A stretch of 64,000 nt of DNA from Sporosarcina luteola (GTDB lineage: Bacteria; Bacillota; Bacilli; Bacillales_A; Planococcaceae), in NCBI RefSeq assembly GCF_007991495.1, contig NZ_BJYL01000011.1:1-64000 (forward strand). The letters are read 5' to 3'. The position numbers and the translations under genes were made by a program. The notes under the pieces are model-generated. The model was not told the DNA's origin. It saw only the letters and a list, made by a program, of their open reading frames with translations, and did no database searches. This document shows, piece after piece, positions 42,633 through 51,803 of this stretch (position 1 is the stretch's first letter; every line of letters begins with the position of its first letter).

Positions 42633-44249
42633 TTAATTGGTTTCCGGGAAAAATGCTTGGGATGTTTGAATATCTACGAGTGTAGGGGCTTTTATTTTTA
42701 AGGCGGTTTCCAACATGGATTCAAGTTCCTGATCTGTTGCGACATGGAATCCTTTCCACCCGCACGCTTCAGCAATTTTGACGAAATCAGGATTTGTTAG
42801 ATCGACACCTATTTCTTTCTTGTCCATGACATTGATTTTGTCTCTTTCCATTTGGAGTGAGCCGTTATTTAATACAATGATGGTAATGTTGAGTCCATAG
42901 CGAGTCGCGGTCGTTAAATCGGCTAGTGTCATTTGAAGGCCGCCGTCTCCGACAATCGCCACCACTTGCTTCTCCGGTTTTTCAAGCTTTGCTGCCATTG
43001 CAGCAGGTAGACCGAAGCCCATCGTTCGCCAATATCCAGAGAATAAAACCTTTTGCTGTTTTTGCCTGAAATTGCGATTCAACCACACTGTACCGTCACC
43101 TGTATCGACTGCAAGAATTGCATCGGCATCGACTGTTCGTTCAAGTGCCCGCATAATCCGGGAAGGGTGCACGGGTGAACCGGCAGAATTTCCTTCTTGC
43201 TCATTTTGCTCGGCCCATTTCTGCTTGGCTTTCAGGCAGCGATCGACCCATTCTTCAGCTCGGGAAAATCCTTGCAAGCCCTCCCTTAAAAGAGGAAGAA
43301 CTTCTTCTGTTGAGCCGGTTATGCCGAGCTGCACGGGGATGCTCTTTTCAATTTTGTCGAAATGGGTGTCTATCTGGATAATTTGCGCATCAGATGGGAC
43401 ATACCCTTCCGGCCACCATGCTGTGCCTGCAAGGAGAACAACATCGGCATCTTTCAAAATATCGGCTGCATATGGATTTCCGCCTTCGCCAATACCTTGC
43501 AGCAGGTGAGGGGAAGATTCATCCAATAAACCTTTTTCACCTAAGCTCGTTAAGATGCCAGCTCCCCACATTTCACCAAGCATCTCAACCTCTTCTGACG
43601 CAGCGGCGGCGCCGGAGCCTGCGAGAATCATCGGGCGCTTTGCTGTTTTCATTATTGATGTTGCCTCTATTAAGCTTTCCTTTGTAAAATAAGAAACTCC
43701 GTCTATACGTTTTGGCAAAGGACGCGGTTCCTTCAACGATGAAACCATGAAAAGGTCTTTTGGAATCGACAAATGGGTGACAACCCGCTGTTCAACTGAC
43801 TTGCATGATGCTCTATGCAGAAGTTCGATGATTGCGTCCTGACTCGCGAGATTAGCGGAAAACGATGCGAATGGCTTCATTAACTCTTGCTGGTCCACAT
43901 ATTGCGGAAATTCTGTTCCGATTTTTTCCGTCGGTGCTTGGCCTGTGATGGCAAGGACAGGTACTTTGTCTGCATATGCGTCTCCCAACCCGTTAAGCAA
44001 ATTGGCTGCCCCAGGACCCATCGTTGCCGTACATACCGCAAGCCGGCCTGTCAGCTTCGCTTCGGCAGAAGCCATGAAGGCAGCGGTTGACTCGTGTTTA
44101 ACTGCGATGAATTGAATCTGATCTTGTTTTGCAAGTGCGTCAATAAGACCGATAATCGCATCACCGACTACTCCGTAAATCCGTTTTACACCGAATAACG
44201 ACAGTTGATCGAGTACCAATTCTGCAACTGTCCGTTCACTATTTTCCAT
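42633..44249 (-). CDS. thiamine pyrophosphate-dependent pyruvate oxidase (YdaP-like)
   Basis: A 538-residue TPP enzyme. N-terminal TPP-binding domain (VVGDAIIGLIDALA, IQFIAVKHESTAAFMASAEA with the catalytic Glu), central FAD-binding-like domain, C-terminal pyrophosphate domain with Mg motif GDGGLQMTLADLTTATRY...NN (GDG-x24-NN). Resembles YdaP, a sigma-B-controlled pyruvate oxidase of B. subtilis. ATG at 44249 has GAGGAGG 11 bases before; the long frame from 44420 overlaps the MFS gene. A small hairpin (CCTGTTA/TAACAGG, near 44280) lies in the leader. Confidence 0.9.
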   Translation of the reverse strand: MENSERTVAELVLDQLSLFGVKRIYGVVGDAIIGLIDALAKQDQIQFIAVKHESTAAFMASAEAKLTGRLAVCTATMGPGAANLLNGLGDAYADKVPVLAITGQAPTEKIGTEFPQYVDQQELMKPFASFSANLASQDAIIELLHRASCKSVEQRVVTHLSIPKDLFMVSSLKEPRPLPKRIDGVSYFTKESLIEATSIMKTAKRPMILAGSGAAAASEEVEMLGEMWGAGILTSLGEKGLLDESSPHLLQGIGEGGNPYAADILKDADVVLLAGTAWWPEGYVPSDAQIIQIDTHFDKIEKSIPVQLGITGSTEEVLPLLREGLQGFSRAEEWVDRCLKAKQKWAEQNEQEGNSAGSPVHPSRIMRALERTVDADAILAVDTGDGTVWLNRNFRQKQQKVLFSGYWRTMGFGLPAAMAAKLEKPEKQVVAIVGDGGLQMTLADLTTATRYGLNITIIVLNNGSLQMERDKINVMDKKEIGVDLTNPDFVKIAEACGWKGFHVATDQELESMLETALKIKAPTLVDIQTSQAFFPETN

Positions 44250-44397
44250 ATCATACAACCTCCTCGAAAGTTCTATCCATCCTGTTAGCTGTGTAACAGG
44301 AAAGTCCGCTCTTATAGTTCTTCCTCTAAAAAGCAGTAGATAAACTTTAGGTTTAGACGAGTGAGAGAGATTTATTGGATCCAGTAGTCTCAAAATA

Positions 44398-45645
44398 TTA
44401 TCGAGTATACTCCATCGCACTTTTCGCCACTATGAATGGTTTTAAGGTAAGAAATACGGTGACTAAGATGATGATTGACGAGAACAAGTTTACCGGAAAG
44501 TAGATGCCTTTTTCGTATAAAGCACCATAAAAGATTGTTCCTATTGGCATGAGGACCATCCCTACTGTACCGTTTATTGAAAACACTCTCCCTTTAAACT
44601 CATCAGGAATCGTCTTTTGCATGTAGGAAGACATTGGAATCGAAATGAATTGAAATACAAGGGCCATCGATAAACCAATTAATCCAATGTAAACCATCGA
44701 TATGATTGGCTTCATCTCAACATATACTGGCAATGTAAAGGACAGCAAGAACATAGCAACGATGATGAACGCATATTTCACTATATTGAGCGGATTTTTG
44801 ATTTTCTGTTTTGATAATATAAAACTACCGATTAACGATCCAACAGTAAAGATGGTGCCTACAATACCAACCTGAGGTGCGGTGAAATTTAATTCTTTGA
44901 TCATTATAGTTTCCGGTAAAACGCCAAAACTTGCAGCGCCAACTGCATTAATGACCACAGATAAAACCAATAACTGTTTTAATACATCCGATTTTAAAAT
45001 AACCTGATAGCCTTGGATGAATTTATTTGAAAAGCTCTTAAACCAAATTTCAAAGCTTGCGTTCTCATAAGCCTTTTCCAGTTTTTGTTCGCTAAATACA
45101 AGAAAAATATTCAAGATGAAAGAAAGCAATTGCATAATAAAAAATATCAGAATCATCAATTGTAAAGATAAGAATCCATAAATGATTCCCGCAAGTATCG
45201 GCCCTAAAAACATAATTGATGTTTTATAGAGCGAGATTTTACCAAGTGTCTTTTGGATATGTTCTTTGTCGAACAATTGCGTCATACTAGCGTCGAAAGC
45301 ATTGAAAATAACCGGTGTAATAATGGAACGAACTGCCGTAATGAAGAAAAGTGCATAGATGTTAAAGCCGAAAAAGGCAATATACAGAGAGAGAAAAAGC
45401 AACGTCAATGCTGAGAGTGCTTCAAAGGAAAGAATAATTTTCTTTCTGTTCATGCTGTCTACTATTACTCCGGATATTGGCAATGCAATAATGGCACCAA
45501 TGCTCATAATTGCTGCATTGATTGAAAAATAAAGTGCTGAGCCGGTTTCTTGTAAAATAAAATACGAGATTGCAAATGTATACACAGAGCCACCTAACGC
45601 AACAACAATTGTGCTAAAGATATAAATGAAATAGTTTTTCCCCAT
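44398..45645 (-). CDS. MFS transporter, probable drug or metabolite exporter
   Basis: A 415-residue transporter with twelve predicted helices in two halves. Motif A-like loop SGVIVDSMNRKKII after helix 2 and the GSFILSKQKIKNPLN loop between halves mark the DHA3-type group. ATG at 45645 behind AAGGGGGATCTCC. A divergent regulator and two matching palindromes share its promoter region, so it is probably controlled by that regulator. Substrate unknown. Confidence 0.88.
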   Translation of the reverse strand: MGKNYFIYIFSTIVVALGGSVYTFAISYFILQETGSALYFSINAAIMSIGAIIALPISGVIVDSMNRKKIILSFEALSALTLLFLSLYIAFFGFNIYALFFITAVRSIITPVIFNAFDASMTQLFDKEHIQKTLGKISLYKTSIMFLGPILAGIIYGFLSLQLMILIFFIMQLLSFILNIFLVFSEQKLEKAYENASFEIWFKSFSNKFIQGYQVILKSDVLKQLLVLSVVINAVGAASFGVLPETIMIKELNFTAPQVGIVGTIFTVGSLIGSFILSKQKIKNPLNIVKYAFIIVAMFLLSFTLPVYVEMKPIISMVYIGLIGLSMALVFQFISIPMSSYMQKTIPDEFKGRVFSINGTVGMVLMPIGTIFYGALYEKGIYFPVNLFSSIIILVTVFLTLKPFIVAKSAMEYTR

Positions 45646-45718
45646 GGAGATCCCCCTTTGTAATTAATCCAGTCCCTTTCATTCCTACTTTAAAACCGAA
45701 ACTAATCTCTTTCCAGAA

Positions 45719-45735
45719 GTTAAATTAAATTTAAC
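45719..45735. promoter_or_regulatory. operator-like palindrome 1
   Basis: GTTAAATTAAATTTAAC is a perfect odd palindrome (8-base arms about one central base) between two divergent genes. A related copy lies 55 bases away. Confidence 0.6.
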
Positions 45736-45773
45736 AAAAGAATAGCATGCTCTCTCTTTCATTGCAACAAAAA

Positions 45774-45790
45774 GTTAAGTATAATTTAAC
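45774..45790. promoter_or_regulatory. operator-like palindrome 2 over the regulator's -10
   Basis: GTTAAGTATAATTTAAC matches palindrome 1 with two changes in one arm. It overlaps TATAAT (45780-45785), the likely -10 of the regulator (with TTTCAT 17 bases before). Binding here would give autorepression. Confidence 0.6.
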
Positions 45791-45813
45791 CAAGATGAAA
45801 AATAGGGGGGTTC

Positions 45814-47034
45814 ATGTTGAGTACATTAGGTGAACGAATTAGAGCCATACGTAAACAACGAAAGATGACTTTGGACGCTTTGGCGGGAGATCAGATGACG
45901 AAGGCAATGATGAGCTATATCGAAAACAATAAAGCAAACCCATCAATGGAAAGCCTTTCGTATATTGCGGAGCGTTTAGGTGTCAAAGTATCCGAGTTGA
46001 TGGAAGAGATAAATCCGCAAGAAGTGCGGGAAGTATTAAAGGCAGTTGAGAAGATTTACACAGGGGAAACGGAGGATAAATATAAGAAAATCATTGATGC
46101 GGTCAGACCATACATAGAAAGTTTGGATCAAGGCTATGAGGCTGCGAGATTGTTGGAGTTGTATGGGCGTGCCCTCTATTACGAAAAAATGGACAACTGG
46201 ATAGAAGTGATAGACAAAGCTACTGCCCTTTATGATCAACTGAATCTAACAAGCCGTCTCGCTGCAATTGGTATTTTCAAATCGATCGTTAAGTTCACCA
46301 AGCGTGAGTATGAGGATTCCCTTGCAATTCTTTTGGAGGAAAGGTCTAAATTTGAAAAACGGAATGGACTTATTGAGCCTCTTATCCGTCTCGATTTTGA
46401 TTATTGGACTTCTCTTCTTCACTTTGCTGTTGGTAATTCAGAAGAGGCGGTGCGAATCATGAATGAAGGGATAGAATTTTCTAAGAGTCAGCAAATATTC
46501 TATCGTATTGCGCACCTATATCAGTTGGCAATCGTTAATGCGATGATGAATAAGGATATAAGCGCAATAAGCTATTATGAGAATAAAATTCTACACTATG
46601 GGGTGTTTGCTGAGGACCGAGATGCAATTCCCTTTATTAACTTTGTTAAAATACATTATTTAACGTCCTATGAAAAGTCATTTAGGGAAGCGTTCGAACT
46701 AATAAAAGAGCATCATAATGAATATGGCTTCGACGAATCGAATACTTCTTATTCCTTTATGGGGGAAAAGGGAAAGGCCCTTTACGGTCTTGGAAGATAT
46801 GAAGAGGCATTGGCTTGTTTTAAAGAGGTGAAAATTCCACACTACGCCCACCATCCATTCGACTTGTCCATTTTATACGAAAAGGATGCTTATGCGGCCC
46901 TTTCTCATATGGCTTTAGGAAATAAAGCAGAAGCCAAACGTTTGATTGAAATAGCGGTGGAGAATATATCGGCCATGCCAAGCAGCCCTTATAAGGATTT
47001 TATTATGAAAACATATAACACGATAGCTAGTTAA
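45814..47034 (+). CDS. XRE-TPR transcription regulator
   Basis: A 406-residue regulator: N-terminal HTH_XRE (residues 5-60, LGERIRAIRKQRKMTLDAL) and about eight TPR-like helical repeats (80-400, for example AARLLELYGRALYYEKMDNW). This plan is shared by regulators that respond to small peptides or to metabolites. It lies divergent from an MFS exporter with two palindromes between them. ATG behind AGGGGGG. No pheromone gene is visible next to it. Confidence 0.85.
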   Translation: MLSTLGERIRAIRKQRKMTLDALAGDQMTKAMMSYIENNKANPSMESLSYIAERLGVKVSELMEEINPQEVREVLKAVEKIYTGETEDKYKKIIDAVRPYIESLDQGYEAARLLELYGRALYYEKMDNWIEVIDKATALYDQLNLTSRLAAIGIFKSIVKFTKREYEDSLAILLEERSKFEKRNGLIEPLIRLDFDYWTSLLHFAVGNSEEAVRIMNEGIEFSKSQQIFYRIAHLYQLAIVNAMMNKDISAISYYENKILHYGVFAEDRDAIPFINFVKIHYLTSYEKSFREAFELIKEHHNEYGFDESNTSYSFMGEKGKALYGLGRYEEALACFKEVKIPHYAHHPFDLSILYEKDAYAALSHMALGNKAEAKRLIEIAVENISAMPSSPYKDFIMKTYNTIAS

Positions 47035-47127
47035 TTTTCTGTGAATTATTAGAAAAATATAATTGTTTTTATGATATAATAGCCTAAGGGTGCTCTATAA
47101 AATTATTAAAGAAAAGGGGAATTGAAA

Positions 47128-47661
47128 ATGGATGTTACATTTCCGATTGGAGAATTACAAGTTCCTGAAAAGGTAACACTTGCCAATGTTCAAGAATGGC
47201 TGAAGGACATTGAAACGTACACAACTCGCTTACGAGAAGTCGTTGACTCATTAACAGAAGAAGAATTAAGCAAAACCTATCGGAATGGTGCGTGGACTGT
47301 TCGTCAGCTAGTTCATCATATCGCGGATTCCCAGTTGAACATGTACCAACGTTTGAAGCTCGCGTTAACAGATGAGAACCCAACAATTCCTGCTTTTGAT
47401 CAAGATAAATGGGCGGTTCAGCCGGATACACAGCTTCCCGTGGAAAGTTCTATCAAAATACTGGAAGGCATTAATGAGCGCATCGTCTTTTTAGGAAACA
47501 ATCTCACTGAAGAGCAATTAGAGCGTACTTTTACACATGAACAAAACGGGGCAATTACAGTAGCTACAAAGCTTGCAAAATTAGCTTGGCATGAAAATCA
47601 TCATCTGGAACATATAAATATCGCTCTAAAAACAGACAGTGAACGAGTTTACTATAAATAG
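47128..47661 (+). CDS. bstA: bacillithiol S-transferase BstA (YfiT/DinB family)
   Basis: A 177-residue DinB-fold enzyme that conjugates bacillithiol to electrophiles. Metal ligands are seen as His in VRQLVHHIADSQLN and WHENHHLEHI. Length and sequence follow YfiT (PIGELQVPEKVT, YRNGAWTVRQLVHH). ATG at 47128 has AAAAGGGGA 7 bases upstream; a TTG at 47122 is too near. Its terminator is the landing site of a group IIC intron. A decayed second copy lies at 57157-57310. Confidence 0.9.
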   Translation: MDVTFPIGELQVPEKVTLANVQEWLKDIETYTTRLREVVDSLTEEELSKTYRNGAWTVRQLVHHIADSQLNMYQRLKLALTDENPTIPAFDQDKWAVQPDTQLPVESSIKILEGINERIVFLGNNLTEEQLERTFTHEQNGAITVATKLAKLAWHENHHLEHINIALKTDSERVYYK

Positions 47662-47672
47662 TTTCATTACAA

Positions 47673-47707
47673 TACACCTTCCTAGAGAGTAGGAAGGTGT
47701 ATTTGTT
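47673..47707 (+). terminator. bstA terminator and intron target
   Basis: ACACCTTCCT and AGGAAGGTGT pair around AGAGAGT. Its U-rich tail (ATTTGTT) is cut by the intron insertion at 47708. Confidence 0.85.
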
Positions 47708-49593
47708 GTGCGCCCGGCATGGGCTATAACTTGGTGGTGAAAGTCCACTACAGGCTTGGCAGTAGGAACTGTTAGCTTAAGGCAAGGGTGTCCACCGTGA
47801 GGTGGAATCTGAAGGAAGCCGGCGGCAAAATCCCGAACCGACGGACAGAAACTGCATATAAGGCTGAATTGGAATGGACGAGTTTGCTTAACAAAACAAA
47901 GTCCAATACTGCCCGAATTCCATACAGTAAATGCAGCGGTTACATGGGAGGAAGGTTATAGCTCTTACCCGGGGAGGTCTTACAGGGGTTCCCGACAAGA
48001 GGGATGGAATATCCCACAGGAACAAACTTGGCAGTGATGACAGGTTGAACTGTAAGAAGTCAGCAGAGGCCATAGTAGTCCGCTAGGATGAAGGGCTGAA
48101 CAATAACAATCCTGAAATGAAATGGAGGTAGAGACAGTGCAAAGACCACAGAAAACATTGGCAGATGGCTGGCCGCAAAGGGATAGGTTGGAAACCAAAG
48201 AGTATGCGGGAGCGTGCAGCCCTGTCTTTACAGAAATGGAGCGACAGGATGGTATCGATTTGATTGATAAAGTTGTCGACATCAACAACCTCTTTAATGC
48301 CTGTAAGAAAGTGAAGGCAAATAAAGGGGCGCCGGGTGTCGATGAAATGACAGTAGATGAACTCTTAGGTCATGTAGCTAAATACCGAACCCAGCTTATT
48401 AGAAAGCTGAAAGACGGTTCGTACGAACCACTGCCAGTAAAACGTGTTGAAATTCCAAAGTTAGATGGCTCAATGCGGAAACTCGGCATACCGTGTGTAC
48501 GAGATCGAATGGTTCAACAAGCCATTTACCAGGTGATTGGCAAAATCATTGACCCTCATTTTTCAGAGGGGAGCTATGGTTTTCGTCCAAAACGGAACCA
48601 ACATCAAGCCATTAAGCAATCCATCACGTACTATGAACAAGGTTATAGAGTGGTAGTCGATTGTGATTTGAAAAGCTACTTCGATACCATTAATCATCAG
48701 AAGCTGATGGAGTACCTGAAAGAGTTCATAAACGACAAGATTGTCCTAAAGTTGATATGGAAGTTTCTAAAAAGTGGCATTCTGGAAGGCGGACTTATCA
48801 GTCCGACAGAAGAAGGTGCCCCGCAAGGTGGCGTACTCTCCCCGATTCTCAGCAATATCTATTTGAATCAGTTGGATATAGAACTTGAAAGACGGGGGCA
48901 TAAATTCGTTCGATTTGCGGATGATTTCTGCATCTATGTGAAAAGTAAGCGAGCGGGGGAACGTGTTCTGGAAAGCGTTACAAAGTTCCTAGAACATGAC
49001 TTGAAGCTGACGGTGAACCAAGAAAAGAGCAAGGTGGGTTCCCCGACCAAACTCAAGTTCCTTGGTTTCTGCCTCCATTCCACATCTAAGGGTGTAGGTT
49101 GTAGACCACATCATTCCGCGAAAAGTCGATTCAAATCCAAAATAAAGGAAATCACCAAACGGAATCGTCCAGGCCGCTTCGATGAAATTGCCAAAGAAAT
49201 CAACCAAGTGACAGGAGGATGGATAAATTACTATGGAATTGGCTTTATGAAAAGTTTTATCAAATCCATGGCGCAATGGCTGAACCACCGGTTACGGCAA
49301 CTGATATGGAAACGTTGGAAGAAGACGTGGACCAAATATCGCCAGTTGCGAAGATTGGGAATCTGGCATGAAGAAGCTTGGATGGTGGCAAATTCCCGAA
49401 AGGGATACTGGAGAGTTTCCAAAAGCGAAACACTGCATAAAGCAATCAAAGCAGAAACGCTCAACAAGTGGGGTCTGAAAGACCTGAATCACTTATATGA
49501 GCGTCGATACTTAAGTTATTGAACCGCCGTATACGAGAACCGTACGTACGGTGGTGTGAGAGGTCGGGAGTTAATTACTCCCTCCTACTCGAT
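47708..49593 (+). mobile_element. group IIC intron
   Basis: A 1,886-base intron starting GTGCGCCCGGC and ending CCTACTCGAT, both typical. Domain V is recognisable at the 3' end (GCCGTATACGAGAACCGTACGTACGG, here only described by its arms CCGTAT and ACGTACGG) and domain VI follows. It carries its own reverse transcriptase. It lies immediately after an intrinsic-terminator hairpin, the target preference of class C. A decayed duplicate of the flanks at 57157-57310 lacks the intron and confirms the borders. Confidence 0.92.
48122..49522 (+). CDS. ltrA: group II intron reverse transcriptase/maturase
   Basis: A 466-residue protein that splices and reverse-transcribes its intron. RT domains: NKGAPGVDEMTVDELL, YGFRPKRNQHQAIKQS, DLKSYFDTINHQKLM, PQGGVLSPILSNIYL and the active site RFADDFCIYVKS. 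A maturase (X) domain follows (about 370-460, GGWINYYGIGFMKSF). No HNH endonuclease domain is present, as expected of class C. Full length, no frameshift. ATG at 48122 lies near GGAGGTAGAG; GTG alternatives exist just downstream. Confidence 0.94.
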   Translation: MEVETVQRPQKTLADGWPQRDRLETKEYAGACSPVFTEMERQDGIDLIDKVVDINNLFNACKKVKANKGAPGVDEMTVDELLGHVAKYRTQLIRKLKDGSYEPLPVKRVEIPKLDGSMRKLGIPCVRDRMVQQAIYQVIGKIIDPHFSEGSYGFRPKRNQHQAIKQSITYYEQGYRVVVDCDLKSYFDTINHQKLMEYLKEFINDKIVLKLIWKFLKSGILEGGLISPTEEGAPQGGVLSPILSNIYLNQLDIELERRGHKFVRFADDFCIYVKSKRAGERVLESVTKFLEHDLKLTVNQEKSKVGSPTKLKFLGFCLHSTSKGVGCRPHHSAKSRFKSKIKEITKRNRPGRFDEIAKEINQVTGGWINYYGIGFMKSFIKSMAQWLNHRLRQLIWKRWKKTWTKYRQLRRLGIWHEEAWMVANSRKGYWRVSKSETLHKAIKAETLNKWGLKDLNHLYERRYLSY

Positions 49594-49660
49594 TTTAACT
49601 TTAACGAATAATGTGAAAGTAGCTGTCAGCTTCATGATATAATCGGTTGGAGGAGTACAT

Positions 49661-49688
49661 AAAAAAAGACCGACAAATGGTCTTTTTT
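49661..49688 (-). terminator. terminator of the frameshifted secreted-protein gene
   Basis: AAAAAAAGACC and GGTCTTTTTT pair around GACAAAT. Confidence 0.8.
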
Positions 49689-50105
49689 AAAGGGGTAATT
49701 CTAAAGATTTTAGTAACGTATTAATTTCTTTTTTAAAGGTGAAAAAACAAGGCCTGTTTTCATTGTCAAATATAAGTAAATAAGGGGCTTCTTCTTCTGG
49801 AATAATAATAATAACCTCACTAATCATAGCGTTCACCCATTTATTTTCCAATCGGAGAGATGGGTTTAAAGGAATTTTCACTATATAACCGTTGTCTGGA
49901 ATAGGGTTGAATTTTTAAGAACAGTATCGATTTCTTTTATAATTTTTTCAGTCTCCAATTGAATAGTGGAGTTAGTTGGAATTGTGGTTATTTCATTTTT
50001 TTCGATAGCAAGAAGTTCAATATTTGTTGTGCTCTGTGCACTTACCATTGAAAGAGTGAATAGGAAAAGTATGGGAATTGACGCAAGCAATACTTTTCGA
50101 ATCAT
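49687..50105 (-). pseudogene. small secreted protein, frameshifted in an A-run
   Basis: Two overlapping minus-strand frames form one protein of about 139 residues. The first has a signal peptide (LASIPILFLFTLSMVSAQS) and a Thr/Ile-rich region; the second continues KIPLNPSLRLENKWVNAM and EEEAPYLLIFDNEN. Joining them needs one more A in the run at 49912-49916 (minus strand CTTAAAAATTC), which gives KKFNPIPDNGYIVKIPLNP. ATG at 50105 has GAGGTGATC upstream. It is unknown whether this is decay, phase variation or a sequencing error. Confidence 0.7.
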
Positions 50106-50257
50106 ATGATCACCTCAAAATTAGCTTTACCAAAGAGTAATTTGTTATACCATATCAGATGGTTGCTGCTAATTGAATAATGTGAGAGGAGTTGTAAATA
50201 ATCAAAACGAAAGTCAATTATCCATTTGTTTATTTTTTTATAGAAGCTAAAGGAGTA

Positions 50258-51325
50258 TTGGTTTATCAAATTAAAACGCAAAATTATGTAACTGCTTTAG
50301 ATGTGGATGAAAATGGAGAATGGCAAACGTTTGAAGCAGAAAAGGAAGATACTTTTGAAAGTTTTAATCATGAAACGGGCAATCACCTCGAAGGCCGAGG
50401 ATTTGTGTTGAATCAAAATGACATCAACCATATAGTGGAAATCATAAATGGATATATTCAAAATCATAAATCTTATTCACCTAGCCCGATTGAGGAGGAT
50501 GAGGTGATGCCTGTACATATTGTTTCCTCCGAATCTGCAGCTGGCTCCTTACGCGTAGGACTCGATTGGCCCAAGGTTGTCATTGGATTTCCTGACTCCT
50601 TTTCAATTGGTCCATTGTATAATTTACATAAAAAAGAGGGGCAAACGATTCGCTTTGAATGGATATATGAACATATTAATTATGAACAAGATGATTATAT
50701 ATATGAAAATAAATTTTCCAATACAGTACGGGAAATAGACGATATTCCTGGTCAATTTCCTATCTACACTTGGTATAGCAATAATGTCGATGAACAAATT
50801 GGTCTTCGGTTTCTTCTATTTTTACTGCGCGACAAGGCAAATGATATATTTCTTTTGAACTCAACTGAACTCTACGCAAAATACATCACTTCCCAAGGTG
50901 AAAATCGAAAAATATCATATACAAGTCAAATCGAATCAAACGATTTACGTATCCTTTTTGAAAAGAGAAGGAAGGACAAGCCTCTATCCGAACAGTTAAG
51001 AAGTCAGCTACTAGAAGAGTGGCTGTTCTTGGCGCAAACGAAAGAAGACCTTCGTATATGGGAGAAGGATGAAATAAAGTGTGTCAATGAAGATTATTTC
51101 GACTTCCTGATCATAGAAATCCTTGAAATGCTGCATCGCAAGCAGGAGAAAAAGGATTTTATCAAGTCTGGAATGGTGATTGGAGAAGTCCTATCAGGGA
51201 AAAAAGAATTGATAAATGTTTTCTTCCTGGAATATAGAATTCGGCATTTACTATATAGTGGTTTCCTTGAACTGAAAGGAATTCCCAAATCAATAAGACA
51301 TTATAGTGTTAAATTGCGTAAATGA
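50258..51325 (+). CDS. DUF1835/DUF3658 protein, start uncertain
   Basis: A protein of 355 residues from the TTG at 50258, or about 375 from an ATA at 50198. Its central part (SSESAAGSLRVGLDWP, FSIGPLYNLHKKEG, TWYSNNVDEQIGLRFLLF) is the DUF1835 domain and the C-terminal part (SGMVIGEVLSGKKELINVFFLEYRIRHLL) is DUF3658; function unknown. The TTG has its GGAG only 2 bases away, too close. A good GAGAGGAG (50184-50191) lies 6 bases before the ATA, which follows an in-frame stop. A paralogue is at 61969. Confidence 0.82.
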   Translation: MVYQIKTQNYVTALDVDENGEWQTFEAEKEDTFESFNHETGNHLEGRGFVLNQNDINHIVEIINGYIQNHKSYSPSPIEEDEVMPVHIVSSESAAGSLRVGLDWPKVVIGFPDSFSIGPLYNLHKKEGQTIRFEWIYEHINYEQDDYIYENKFSNTVREIDDIPGQFPIYTWYSNNVDEQIGLRFLLFLLRDKANDIFLLNSTELYAKYITSQGENRKISYTSQIESNDLRILFEKRRKDKPLSEQLRSQLLEEWLFLAQTKEDLRIWEKDEIKCVNEDYFDFLIIEILEMLHRKQEKKDFIKSGMVIGEVLSGKKELINVFFLEYRIRHLLYSGFLELKGIPKSIRHYSVKLRK

Positions 51326-51384
51326 ATAATGATTAATTATTAGTACAATACATGTTGGAATAATTAATAGGATAGGTGCGTTAC

Positions 51385-51732
51385 ATGAAGGGTTTTAAAA
51401 AGTTCATTGAACTCCTAAATAGACTAAAAGAGTTTGATATTTGGGGAGATAAATATGAAGGTCTATCTGACAAGGAAAAAGAATATATGAACAGAGTTCC
51501 AACACAAAATCCCTATGGACTTATAGGATTGATATTTGGTGGCATTGCATTTGCGTTCGGACCAAAATACGGAATTATCCCATTGATAACTTTAACATTT
51601 TGCGTGGTGACACTATATACATTTGATAAAGAAAAAGAAGACAATCCTTGGCCATTTTACTTGGGTATCGCACTTTCCGTTATCGGTTTGGTTATGTTTA
51701 TATTCGGAGAGGCGCACGATCTTATTCTCTAA
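51385..51732 (+). CDS. small membrane protein with three helices
   Basis: A 115-residue protein: amphipathic N-terminus (FKKFIELLNRLKEFDIWG), then helices at about 46-63, 66-80 and 92-110. No family recognised. ATG at 51385 follows a weak GGATAGGTG site. A TTG at 51376 is an alternative. Confidence 0.6.
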   Translation: MKGFKKFIELLNRLKEFDIWGDKYEGLSDKEKEYMNRVPTQNPYGLIGLIFGGIAFAFGPKYGIIPLITLTFCVVTLYTFDKEKEDNPWPFYLGIALSVIGLVMFIFGEAHDLIL

Positions 51733-51803
51733 CTTAAAAGCAATGAATTTCTACAATCATAGAGCATGTAATTGGAGTAAACGATTTTTTGGGGGAGTCA
51801 GCC

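Noticed and set aside
44250..44397. Riboswitch or T-box before the pyruvate oxidase
   Set aside because: Only one short hairpin (CCTGTTA/TAACAGG) is visible; no specifier loop, antiterminator or known aptamer.
44250..44420. 57-residue N-terminal extension of the pyruvate oxidase
   Set aside because: It overlaps the MFS stop and lacks a ribosome site; the TPP domain begins right after the ATG at 44249.
50195..50257. TTG at 50258 as certain start of the DUF1835 gene
   Set aside because: Its ribosome site is too close; the frame is open back to an ATA with good spacing, so the start is left uncertain.
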